From NCBI GenBank assembly GCA_047617105.1, contig JBLGCB010000003.1, forward strand, positions 12,149 through 76,148: DNA of 64,000 bases, read 5' to 3'. This DNA is from JABSOG01 sp047617105. GTDB lineage: Bacteria > Pseudomonadota > Gammaproteobacteria > Enterobacterales > Alteromonadaceae. The position numbers and the translations under genes are program-made. Positions within the stretch are counted from its first letter, which is position 1. The number at the start of each line of letters is the position of its first letter. Shown here one piece after another: positions 48,584 to 56,692 of this stretch. Below the pieces are notes generated by a model. That model did not search any database. It was not told the origin of the DNA and was given only the letters and a program-made list of their open reading frames with translations.

Positions 48584-50044
48584 ATGTCAACAACTTATGA
48601 TATCGTATTATTTGGTGCAGGCGGTGATTTATCATTGCGCAAACTGATGCCGGCACTTTACCGGGCTCACGTGAATCAAGAACTAGCCCCAGACTTAAAC
48701 ATCATCGCGACCGTTCGTGATACCAAGCTTAGCCGTGAAGGTTATGTCGCCAGAGTCGAAGCCGGTTTACAAAAGCATTTACAAAGTGGTGAATTCACTC
48801 AAGGTCATTGGGATTCATTTAGCCAACGCATTGCGCTGGTGGCTTTAGACATCACAGACCCTACCAAAGGCTGGGCAGATTTGGCCGGTTTCACCGCAAA
48901 AACAGGTAATGAGTGTTTATTTTATTTTGCCATCGCACCAAACTTGTTCAGCGTTGCTTGTGCCAACCTGTCAGAGCATCAACTCATCACCCCTGGTTCT
49001 CGGGTTATCGTCGAAAAGCCGATTGGTTATAACCGCGAAACCGCTGAAGAAATTAACAATCAGGTCGGTGAATACTTCCCAGAAGACAATATCTACCGTA
49101 TTGATCATTATCTTGGTAAAGAAACGGTGCAAAACCTGATGGTTTTACGTTTCAGCAACTACTTATTCGAACACCTGTGGGATGCCAAAAGCATTGACCA
49201 TGTGCAAATCACCCTAGCAGAAACGGTCGGTCTTGAAGGTCGTGCCGGTTTTTATGATAAAGCCGGTGCAGTACGAGATATGGTGCAAAACCATTTGCTG
49301 CAATTGTTATGTTTAGTGACCATGGAACCGCCTAACGCCATGGCAGCCAATGATATTCGTTCTGAAAAAATCAAAGTGCTTAAAGCACTGCGTATGTTCG
49401 ACCAAGAGGACGTTAAGAAGAACACTGTTCGTGGCCAGTACAACTTCGGTGTCGTTAACGGCAAAGAGCAAAAAGGTTATCTTAAAGAGTTGGGTGACGC
49501 CACCAGCAAAACCGAAACTTTTGTCGCCATTCGCGCCCATATTGATAACTGGCGTTGGGCGGGTGTGCCGTTCTATCTCAGAACGGGCAAATGCCTGCAA
49601 CAACAATATGCCGAAATCACCATTCAGTTTAAAGCAGTGTCTCACCGGGTATTTGGCCCAGATTCTGGCGAGTTATGTTCTAACAAGTTGATTGTTCGTT
49701 TACAGCCTGATGAAAATATCGAGCTGCAACTGATGACCAAAGATCTCGATCGTACTGAAGTACAACTGCAAAAGGTCAGCCTTAACCTTAACCAAGGCAA
49801 CGCGCAACAAAATACCGTGCGTGACGCCTACAAGCGCCTATTGCTAGATGCATTACGCGGCGACTCGACGCTGTTTATTCACCGTGACGAAATTGATGCC
49901 TCATGGGCTTGGTTAGATCCCATGCTTGAAGAATGGAAAACCAGTGACGATAAACCCATTCAATATTCCGCAGGTACTTGGGGACCGTCTGAAGCAGACG
50001 AATTACTGGCCAGAGATGGCTTCTATTGGCGCAATCCAAAATAA
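48584..50044 (+). CDS. zwf: Glucose-6-phosphate 1-dehydrogenase
   Basis: A 486-residue enzyme oxidising glucose-6-phosphate to 6-phosphogluconolactone with NAD(P)+, the entry to the Entner-Doudoroff route. The N-terminal dinucleotide-binding GAGGDLSLRKLMPAL and the active-site signature RIDHYLGKETVQN (with the catalytic His/Lys) are both present, and the length is normal. Ribosome-binding site GGAGAAGA. First gene of the zwf-pgl-edd-glk-eda-gap operon; the 57-nt gap to pgl has no hairpin. Confidence 0.97.
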   Translation: MSTTYDIVLFGAGGDLSLRKLMPALYRAHVNQELAPDLNIIATVRDTKLSREGYVARVEAGLQKHLQSGEFTQGHWDSFSQRIALVALDITDPTKGWADLAGFTAKTGNECLFYFAIAPNLFSVACANLSEHQLITPGSRVIVEKPIGYNRETAEEINNQVGEYFPEDNIYRIDHYLGKETVQNLMVLRFSNYLFEHLWDAKSIDHVQITLAETVGLEGRAGFYDKAGAVRDMVQNHLLQLLCLVTMEPPNAMAANDIRSEKIKVLKALRMFDQEDVKKNTVRGQYNFGVVNGKEQKGYLKELGDATSKTETFVAIRAHIDNWRWAGVPFYLRTGKCLQQQYAEITIQFKAVSHRVFGPDSGELCSNKLIVRLQPDENIELQLMTKDLDRTEVQLQKVSLNLNQGNAQQNTVRDAYKRLLLDALRGDSTLFIHRDEIDASWAWLDPMLEEWKTSDDKPIQYSAGTWGPSEADELLARDGFYWRNPK

Positions 50045-50100
50045 CAACCCAATAGCAATGAACCAATCGCAATGAATTCGTCATAAGGGAAAATAAAACA

Positions 50101-50817
50101 ATGAATGCCATTACAGAACATTTTTATCCTGACCGTGAAGCGCTATTTGATGCGCTAACAGACTATTGCCAGCAAGCGCTGAGCACAGCCTGTGCAGACA
50201 ACGACAGCGCCAGCTTTATGATTTCTGGTGGCAGCACTCCTGCACCGTTATATCAGCGCTTAGCCGCTTGTGCGTTGCCATGGCAACAAATCAAAGTCGC
50301 ATTGGTTGATGAACGCTGGGTCGACAAGACCAGCAGTAGTTCTAATACTGCGTTCGCTGAAAAATCACTGTTACAAAATAATGCTGCTGATTGTCAATTC
50401 GTTGCGATGAAAACCCCAGCGGCTACGGCCAAAGAAGGTTTGGCACAAGCCACTGCTAACTATCAACAGTTAGCACAACCTTTTGATTTAACCATCCTTG
50501 GCATGGGCGGCGATGGCCATACCGCATCGCTTTTCCCGGATGCACAAGGACTTGAACAAGCGCTATCGCTCGATAATTCGAATGTTTTAGCGGCCATTAT
50601 GGCCAACCGCAGCGAAGTGACTGGCGATAACCTGGAGCGTATTACTTTATCGCTTTATGGTTTACTCCAGTCGAGACAAATGATTTTGTTGATCACCGGT
50701 GAGCAAAAGCTGGCGGTTTACCGTCAAGCTTTGGCGCTAACGGATGTCAGCAAAATGCCGGTCAGCGCGGTATTGCAACAAGATAAAGTACCACTGCATG
50801 TCTTCTGGGCACCTTAG
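50101..50817 (+). CDS. pgl: 6-phosphogluconolactonase
   Basis: A 238-residue lactonase of the DevB/Pgl family, hydrolysing 6-phosphogluconolactone to 6-phosphogluconate. Signature segments are ISGGSTPAPLYQRLA (sugar-phosphate-binding Gly-rich loop), LVDERWV and GMGGDGHTASLFP. It belongs to the NagB/RpiA-like fold. It lies between zwf and edd, exactly where the pathway needs it. The ribosome-binding site AAGGGAAA is about 8 nt before the ATG. Confidence 0.95.
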   Translation: MNAITEHFYPDREALFDALTDYCQQALSTACADNDSASFMISGGSTPAPLYQRLAACALPWQQIKVALVDERWVDKTSSSSNTAFAEKSLLQNNAADCQFVAMKTPAATAKEGLAQATANYQQLAQPFDLTILGMGGDGHTASLFPDAQGLEQALSLDNSNVLAAIMANRSEVTGDNLERITLSLYGLLQSRQMILLITGEQKLAVYRQALALTDVSKMPVSAVLQQDKVPLHVFWAP

Positions 50818-50907
50818 CAATACGCTAATCGCCAAAGTCAGTCGTTATAGTCTAGTCAGTTTACTTATTGAATAGGCTTAGTGCCCAATTGAATCAGGAT
50901 TTAATTT

Positions 50908-52755
50908 ATGAACCCAAAAATTATCGCGGTCACCGACCGAATTATCCAGCGCAGCCAAGCCAGTCGACAGCGCTATCTTGAACGTATCGCCGAGGCCGGT
51001 GGCTCAGCCAGAGCAAGAACCAATCTGCCTTGTGGTAACCTCGCCCATGGTTTTGCGGCTTGTTCATCGGATGAGAAATCTGATTTAACCGCAGACGCAA
51101 AAGCCAATATCGCCATTGTATCGGCCTATAACGATATGTTGTCTGCCCACCAGCCTTATCAGGATTACCCACAGCAAATCAAAGAAGTGATTGCTGCCAA
51201 CGGTGGTGTTGCCCAGTTTGCCGGTGGCGTACCCGCCATGTGTGATGGTATCACTCAGGGCGAAGCGGGCATGGAACTGTCGCTATTTAGCCGCGATGTT
51301 ATCGCTATGTCGACAGCCGTTGCTTTATCTCACAATATGTTTGATGGGGTTTTGTATCTGGGTATTTGCGACAAAATCGTGCCCGGTTTATTACTCGGTG
51401 CTTTATCTTTTGGTCATTTACCTGCGTTATTTGTCCCAGCAGGACCGATGCCCAGTGGTTTAGAGAACAGCGAAAAAGCCAGAATCCGTCAGTTATTTGC
51501 CGAAGGTCAATGTACTCGTGAAGAATTACTCGCCGCAGAATCGGCTTCTTACCATAGTGCTGGCACTTGTACTTTCTACGGCACCGCCAACAGCAACCAA
51601 ATGCTGCTTGAGATCATGGGCCTACAATTACCGGGTTCTTCTTTTATTAATCCTGGCACACCATTACGTAACAAACTGACCGAAGAAGCGGCGAAAAAGA
51701 TCCTGCAATACACCGCTGCGGGTGATGATTATCGTCCAATTGGTGAAATGGTCGACGAACGCACCATTGTTAACGGTGTGGTTGGTTTACTGGCCACCGG
51801 TGGTTCGACTAACCAAACGTTGCATTTGGTGGCGATTGCCCGAGCTGCTGGTATTACCTTAACCATGAATGATTTTGCCGAGTTAGCTGAAGTGGTCCCC
51901 ACCGTCAGCCAAATTTATCCTAACGGCATGGCAGACATCAATCGGTTCCATGCGGTTGGTGGCATGTCTTATCTGACCAGCACCTTACTTGAAAATGGTT
52001 ACTTGCACGAAAAAGCCCGTACTGTCGCCAATAGCGGTGACTTAAAAGGTTTTACCTTCGAACCAATCCTAGCGACTGGCCTCAATGGCACCGAATTAAA
52101 CTGGCGTCCAGCCCCTGACAAATCTCTTGATAGCGATGTATTACGCTCAGCCAAAGAACCGTTTAAAACCACTGGTGGTTTAAAAGTGGTTAAAGGCAAC
52201 ATTGGTAATGCGATTGTGAAAACTTCAGCGGTGAAAGACGCACATAGAGTGCATCAAGCACCCGCCAGAGTATTTGATTGTCAGCATCAATTTAACGACG
52301 CCTTTAAAGCCGGTGAGTTATACATGGACTTTATCGCCGTTATCCGCTTCCAAGGGCCAAAAGCCAACGGAATGCCAGAATTACATAAATTATTGACCCC
52401 ATTAGGTGCTTTACAAGACAAAGGTTACAAAGTGGCATTGATCACCGATGGCAGAATGTCGGGTGCCTCAGGCAAAGTTGCTTCGGCAATTCACCTCACC
52501 CCAGAATGTGTTGAGGGTGGTCTGATTGGTAAAATTCAACATGACGACATCATTCGTCTTGATACCTTCACTGGCGAACTACAGCTGATGGTTGACGATA
52601 GCGAACTCAATGATCGTCCTACGCCTGTTTATGCCGGGGATAACGTTCAGTACGGCACCGGTCGTGAGATGTTCTCACTGTTTAGAAACAACGTCACCGA
52701 TGCCGCTCATGGCGCGTGTGTATTGGCCTCTTTGGCCGATGAAGTCGGACAATAG
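50908..52755 (+). CDS. edd: Phosphogluconate dehydratase
   Basis: A 615-residue IlvD/Edd-family dehydratase turning 6-phosphogluconate into KDPG. The residues that hold the [4Fe-4S] cluster in this family are visible: Cys in AMCDGITQGEAGM and GTCTFYGTANSNQ, and in the N-terminal LPCGNLAHGF. The C-terminal ITDGRMSGASGKV and AIHLTPE segments are also conserved. Length fits Edd (IlvD is shorter). The 90-nt gap before it shows no terminator. Confidence 0.97.
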   Translation: MNPKIIAVTDRIIQRSQASRQRYLERIAEAGGSARARTNLPCGNLAHGFAACSSDEKSDLTADAKANIAIVSAYNDMLSAHQPYQDYPQQIKEVIAANGGVAQFAGGVPAMCDGITQGEAGMELSLFSRDVIAMSTAVALSHNMFDGVLYLGICDKIVPGLLLGALSFGHLPALFVPAGPMPSGLENSEKARIRQLFAEGQCTREELLAAESASYHSAGTCTFYGTANSNQMLLEIMGLQLPGSSFINPGTPLRNKLTEEAAKKILQYTAAGDDYRPIGEMVDERTIVNGVVGLLATGGSTNQTLHLVAIARAAGITLTMNDFAELAEVVPTVSQIYPNGMADINRFHAVGGMSYLTSTLLENGYLHEKARTVANSGDLKGFTFEPILATGLNGTELNWRPAPDKSLDSDVLRSAKEPFKTTGGLKVVKGNIGNAIVKTSAVKDAHRVHQAPARVFDCQHQFNDAFKAGELYMDFIAVIRFQGPKANGMPELHKLLTPLGALQDKGYKVALITDGRMSGASGKVASAIHLTPECVEGGLIGKIQHDDIIRLDTFTGELQLMVDDSELNDRPTPVYAGDNVQYGTGREMFSLFRNNVTDAAHGACVLASLADEVGQ

Positions 52756-52765
52756 GAGCGAGACC

Positions 52766-53812
52766 ATGAGTAGTAATAACAATTTTCCATTCCTAGTAGC
52801 CGATATTGGCGGTACCAATGCCCGTTATGCGTTGATTACCGGACGAGATGAAGCCACAGGTGAATACAACATCACTCAGGTCAGAGTATTTGTCTCTGCC
52901 GATTATGACAGTTTCTCCAGCTCACTCGAAGCCTATTTTGAAACGCTTAATGGCAACAGACCAAAAAACGTTTGTATCGCCATTGCCGGACCAATAGAAC
53001 GAGATTTTGTTGAACTGACCAATTTGAAATGGGAATTCTCAATTTCAGAAATTAAAATCCGTTATGGTTTTGACACTTTATTGGTGATGAATGACTTTGC
53101 CGGATTGGCTTATGGCGTGCCGCATCTGCCAGATGCCAACCTGTTAGATATCAAACCCGGCCCAGTCGACGCCAAAGCCGCCAAAGTGGTGATTGGCCCA
53201 GGTACTGGTCTTGGCGTATCCGCCTTGGTTCATACCGACAAGGGTTATATCCCGGTGCCCGGTGAAGGTGGCCATGTGGCTATCGCCCCTGGCACAGATA
53301 CAGAGCTAGAATTGTTCAAAGTATTAAGAGAACAGCAACAGCATATCTCCGCTGAAGACCTCATTTGTGGCAGAGGTTTGGTTAACTTATATAAAGGTTA
53401 TGCCAAATTACGCCAGCAACCGATTAACGACTATGTGCCCAGTGATGTGACCAAACATGCATTGGGTCAAACTGACCCACTTTGCGTGGAAGCTTTTAAC
53501 AGCTTCCTTGGTTTGTTGGGCAGTTACTGTGGCGACTTGGCATTGATTTTTGGTGCCAGAGGCGGAATTTACCTTGGCGGTGGCATATTACCGCGCGTTC
53601 AGGCGCAGATTCCAGACAGCCAATTTTTAAATCGCTTTATGAACAAAGGACCGATGCGCAAGTTGGTGAAAGACATACCAGTAAAATTGATTACTCATAG
53701 TTACCCCGCCTTTATTGGCGCGGCAGCGTGGTTGGATGATCATCTTAACGCTCAAAAGGACACTTCGAAGACAAAGCAATCAGCTACACCTAACGCACAA
53801 GGGGCGAAATAA
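52766..53812 (+). CDS. glk: Glucokinase
   Basis: A 348-residue ATP-dependent glucokinase of the bacterial Glk family, phosphorylating free glucose to glucose-6-phosphate for zwf. The N-terminal phosphate-binding loop VADIGGTNARYAL, the sugar-binding MNDFAGLAYG, GPGTGLGVSAL and EGGHVAI are all present. The true start is the ATG at 52766 with GGAG 9 nt upstream; the frame is open for 58 codons further into edd, which is not coding. The C-terminus has a short extra polar tail (KDTSKTKQSATPNAQGAK). Its stop overlaps the eda start by one base (TAATG). Confidence 0.95.
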   Translation: MSSNNNFPFLVADIGGTNARYALITGRDEATGEYNITQVRVFVSADYDSFSSSLEAYFETLNGNRPKNVCIAIAGPIERDFVELTNLKWEFSISEIKIRYGFDTLLVMNDFAGLAYGVPHLPDANLLDIKPGPVDAKAAKVVIGPGTGLGVSALVHTDKGYIPVPGEGGHVAIAPGTDTELELFKVLREQQQHISAEDLICGRGLVNLYKGYAKLRQQPINDYVPSDVTKHALGQTDPLCVEAFNSFLGLLGSYCGDLALIFGARGGIYLGGGILPRVQAQIPDSQFLNRFMNKGPMRKLVKDIPVKLITHSYPAFIGAAAWLDDHLNAQKDTSKTKQSATPNAQGAK

Positions 53813-54441
53813 TGGTATTAGAAATCAGACAAATCATGGATACCAGTCCGGTCATACCGGTGCTGGTCATCAAAGAGCTGAAACATGCGGTGCCACTGGC
53901 ACAAGCATTGTACAAAGGCGGTTTGAAGGTACTAGAAATCACCCTCAGAACACCAGTAGCACTTGACGCGATCACCGCCATCAGAGAAGCCCTGCCAAAC
54001 GCCATTGTTGGCGCAGGTACTGTTATCGACAGCGAGACCTTAATGGCCGCTGAAAAGGCCGGTTCTCAGTTTTTTGTCAGCCCGGGCACCAATGACTCGT
54101 TGCTGGCTGCGGCCAAATATAGCCAAATTCCATTGTTACCGGGCGTCGCTACGCCAAGTGAAGCAATGCGTTTATATGACCAGGGTTTCACCGCATTAAA
54201 ATTCTTTCCGGCCGAAGCGGCGGGTGGTGCTCAGATGCTTAAATCCATCGGCGGGCCATTACCACAGCTAGATTTTTGCCCAACAGGCGGCATCAATCCG
54301 GTCAATGCCCCTGATTATCTGTCATTGGCTAACGTGCGCTGTGTCGGCGGTTCGTGGATGGCCCCTGATAAACTGGTTCAGGCTGAAAAATGGCAAGAAA
54401 TTGAAGATATGGCCCGCGTCGCGGCCAGTCTGGGAAAATAA
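53812..54441 (+). CDS. eda: KDPG aldolase (2-dehydro-3-deoxyphosphogluconate aldolase)
   Basis: A 209-residue class I aldolase that splits KDPG into pyruvate and glyceraldehyde-3-phosphate. The Schiff-base lysine lies in LKFFPAEAAGG and the catalytic Glu in LEITLRT. The phosphate-binding GGI...GGSWM segment closes the TIM barrel. Coupled to glk by a TAATG overlap with AAGGGG as ribosome-binding site. The trimeric enzyme may also serve 2-keto-4-hydroxyglutarate cleavage, as E. coli Eda does. Confidence 0.96.
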   Translation: MVLEIRQIMDTSPVIPVLVIKELKHAVPLAQALYKGGLKVLEITLRTPVALDAITAIREALPNAIVGAGTVIDSETLMAAEKAGSQFFVSPGTNDSLLAAAKYSQIPLLPGVATPSEAMRLYDQGFTALKFFPAEAAGGAQMLKSIGGPLPQLDFCPTGGINPVNAPDYLSLANVRCVGGSWMAPDKLVQAEKWQEIEDMARVAASLGK

Positions 54442-54551
54442 ACCATCACTGAAAACAGAAAAAATTAACTCATATAACAACAAAAACAGTGAACAAATTA
54501 CACCACTTTGAAATACAAATTTGAAATACGAAAATTATTGGAGTACACAAC

Positions 54552-55589
54552 ATGACAATACGAGTTGCAATTAATGGTTATGGTCGCATCGGCCGCAATA
54601 TCTTACGTGCCCTTTACGAAGGTAACTATCGTTCTGACGTGAAAATCGTTGCTATCAACGATTTGGCAGAAACGAAGTTAATCAACCACTTGACTAAGTT
54701 CGACTCCGTTCACGGCCGTTTTAATGCAGAAGTTGGCCTGACTGATAATAACCTGACCGTTAATGGCGATGTCATTGAATTGCATCAGCAAAGAAACCCG
54801 GCAGATTTGCCGTGGAAAGCACTGGATATTGACGTTGTTTTGGAATGTACTGGCTTTTTCACCGAACGAAGCAAAGCGCAGGCACACATTGATGCTGGTG
54901 CGAAAAAAGTTATCGTTTCAGCGCCTGGTAAAGAAATGGACGCTACCGTGGTTTTCGGCGTTAATGACCATATTTTAACCGCTGATCACAACATTATCTC
55001 TAATGCTTCTTGTACGACTAATTGCTTGTCACCGGTCGCTAAAGTATTAAATGACCTAGTGGGTATCGAAGCAGGCAGCATGACCACCATTCACGCGGTG
55101 ACCAATGACCAAAGCATCACCGATGTTGCCCACAGTGATTTATATCGCGCACGCTGTGCGTCATTGTCAATGATCCCCACTCAAACTGGCGCGGCTAAAG
55201 CGGTTGGTTTGGTATTGCCAGAGCTGGCGGGAAAATTAGACGGTATGGCAGTACGAGTGCCGACCATTAACGTTTCTGTGGTTGATTTAACGTTTTATGC
55301 CAAGCGTGAAACCACGGTTGAAGAAATCAATCAAGCGATGAAAGCTGCTGCGGCAAAAATTCCAAAAGTGCTTGAATATAACGAGTTACCGTTGGTATCA
55401 ATCGACTTTAACCATAACCCGGCCTCATCAAGCTTTGATGCTGCTCAAACCCGTGTTAACGGTCGTTTGGTGAAGGTTATGGCTTGGTATGATAACGAAT
55501 GGGGTTTTGCTAACCGTATGTTAGATAACACCTTAGCATTGATGGCTTGCGCCAATGGTGCCCAGCAGGCGACTGAAGCCGCTGCTTGA
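54552..55589 (+). CDS. gap: Glyceraldehyde-3-phosphate dehydrogenase, type I
   Basis: A 345-residue GAPDH converting the triose from eda to 1,3-bisphosphoglycerate. NAD-binding INGYGRIGRN at the N-terminus, catalytic Cys in NASCTTNC, and the phosphate-binding TGAAKAVGLVLPELAGKLDGMAVRVP region are all seen, with WYDNEWGF near the end. The IPTQTGAAKAVG stretch favours GAPDH over erythrose-4-phosphate dehydrogenase (Epd), to which it is also similar. GGAG is 9 nt upstream of the ATG. The 110-nt gap after eda holds a 13-bp direct repeat (TTTGAAATAC at 54507 and 54520), so gap may have extra control. Confidence 0.92.
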   Translation: MTIRVAINGYGRIGRNILRALYEGNYRSDVKIVAINDLAETKLINHLTKFDSVHGRFNAEVGLTDNNLTVNGDVIELHQQRNPADLPWKALDIDVVLECTGFFTERSKAQAHIDAGAKKVIVSAPGKEMDATVVFGVNDHILTADHNIISNASCTTNCLSPVAKVLNDLVGIEAGSMTTIHAVTNDQSITDVAHSDLYRARCASLSMIPTQTGAAKAVGLVLPELAGKLDGMAVRVPTINVSVVDLTFYAKRETTVEEINQAMKAAAAKIPKVLEYNELPLVSIDFNHNPASSSFDAAQTRVNGRLVKVMAWYDNEWGFANRMLDNTLALMACANGAQQATEAAA

Positions 55590-55627
55590 AAGTCAGCGGA
55601 GTAAATTCACTGTGATAACGGGGCCTT

Positions 55628-55677
55628 TCGACCATGGATGGTCGAATACCTGCGTGCAGGGAGCACGACGCAGGTAT
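55628..55677. repeat. Two adjacent hairpins after gap
   Basis: TCGACCAT-GG-ATGGTCGA (55628-55645), then a perfect 10-bp stem ATACCTGCGT / ACGCAGGTAT with a 12-nt loop (55646-55677). They are back to back, 38 nt after the gap stop, and look like a REP pair or a compound terminator for the Entner-Doudoroff operon. Confidence 0.6.
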
Positions 55678-55680
55678 AAC

Positions 55681-55779
55681 CCACCTCCAGCCAATAACAC
55701 TTCAAATAGAAATCCACCTCCAGCCAATAACACTTCATATAGAAACCCACCTCCAGCCAATAACACTTCAAATAGATTG
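55681..55779. repeat. 33-bp tandem repeat, three copies
   Basis: Units at 55681-55713, 55714-55746 and 55747-55779 start CCACCTCCAGCCAATAACAC and differ at only a few positions near the end (TTCAAATAGA or TTCATATAGA, then AAT, AAC or TTG). The unit is 11 codons long, so open frames arise on both strands, but no start or ribosome-binding site supports a gene. Adjacent copies have no spacers, so this is not CRISPR. The stretch 55860-56040 shows only a TTGTACCTT motif (55899) and two GCGTTATAT words. Confidence 0.85.
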
Positions 55780-55810
55780 AGAAGAGCAACAACAAAAAGG
55801 ATATATCTGC

Positions 55811-55859
55811 CGTAGGGTGGGCATGTTTTTTTTGCCCACGCGTGACGCACCCGTCAAAG
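55811..55859. repeat. REP-like CGTAGGGTGGGC element, copy A
   Basis: CGTAGGGTGGGCA, then a T-run loop and TGCCCAC (7-bp stem GTGGGCA / TGCCCAC, 55817-55839), then GCGTGACGCACCCGTCAAAG. Shares its lead and tail with 56616-56679. Confidence 0.6.
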
Positions 55860-56048
55860 ACAACCCCCCAACAACGCCCGCAAATCAACAAACCCCTTTG
55901 TACCTTGTAATAAGGCGTTATATGTTTTCCAGCCAAAACGCGTTATATTAATAGCGTCTAAGGAACTGGACTTAAATCACCAATACTTTATAAGGTAAGA
56001 ATGTTATGGTGGCAGGTATCCTGAATCGAATATCATTGGAGATTGGTT

Positions 56049-56603
56049 ATGAGTATTTTTTCGAGCAAAAAATTAAAACAACAAGAAAAACAGGAAGAAG
56101 CAGAAGCCGGGATAAAAAAATACACTGTCTTATTGGTGGATGATGAGCAGGCGAATTTAGATGTGATGGCATCACTGTTAAACCAATCCTGTCATATATT
56201 AACTGCCCTAAACGGCCCGTTAGCCCTTGAAGTGATCGCAGAGCTCGGTGACAAAGAACTCAGTATGGTCATCAGTGATCAGCGTATGCCGCTGATGTCA
56301 GGGGTAGAACTGCTCGAGAAAATCGCGGTATTGCGGCCTGATACCTTACGTTTGGTAGTATCCGGGTATTGCGAAATGAATGCGGTATTAGAAGCCATCA
56401 ACAAAGCGAAAATCTATCATTTTTTCACCAAACCATTCGAACCTGCAGATTTTTTAGCCACCGTAGAACAGGCGCTAACCACCTACGAGCTGAAACAAAG
56501 CATGGAGAGCCAAATTAACAGCTTGCAACAGCAGTTGAAATCATACAAACAATCACAAGCATCAACAAAGAAGATTATGGAAGATGGCTTGAGTAACGGG
56601 TAA
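56049..56603 (+). CDS. Single-domain response regulator with coiled-coil tail
   Basis: A 184-residue protein: basic N-terminal stretch (1-22), receiver domain (about 25-140) with the acidic pair Asp31-Asp32, phosphoacceptor Asp77 (VISDQRMP) and the Lys of FFTKP, then a Gln-rich coiled coil (140-184). There is no output domain, so it probably acts by binding a partner. SDQRMP...SGY resembles RpfG/CheY-like receivers normally joined to HD-GYP domains. The start is the ATG at 56049 with GGAG 7 nt upstream. The two sensor kinases encoded convergently next door are obvious candidate phosphodonors. Confidence 0.85.
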   Translation: MSIFSSKKLKQQEKQEEAEAGIKKYTVLLVDDEQANLDVMASLLNQSCHILTALNGPLALEVIAELGDKELSMVISDQRMPLMSGVELLEKIAVLRPDTLRLVVSGYCEMNAVLEAINKAKIYHFFTKPFEPADFLATVEQALTTYELKQSMESQINSLQQQLKSYKQSQASTKKIMEDGLSNG

Positions 56604-56615
56604 TGCTATCCAAGA

Positions 56616-56679
56616 CGTCGGGTGGGCTGGTTCGACATTTCGAAGCTTTTCATGCCCACGCGTAACGCACCAGCCAAAG
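56616..56679. repeat. REP-like CGTCGGGTGGGC element, copy B
   Basis: Begins CGTCGGGTGGGCTGG and ends TGCCCACGCGTAACGCACCAGCC, the ends pairing as GTGGGC/GCCCAC and GGCTGG/CCAGCC around a longer loop. The segment TGCCCACGCGTrACGCACC is shared with copy A. It lies between convergent genes. Confidence 0.6.
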
Positions 56680-56692
56680 GCAGGCCCTTCAC

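Noticed and set aside
52592..52765. 58-codon N-terminal extension of glucokinase
   Set aside because: Lies wholly within edd in another frame; the ATG at 52766 has a proper ribosome-binding site and starts at the conserved Glk N-terminus.
55681..55779. CRISPR array
   Set aside because: The 33-bp units are directly adjacent with no spacers, and no cas gene is near.
55555..55850. Frames on both strands through the 33-bp repeats (PPPANNTSNRN or EVLLAGGGFL repeats)
   Set aside because: The unit is a multiple of three, so frames stay open by construction; no ribosome-binding site, and the plus frame begins inside gap.
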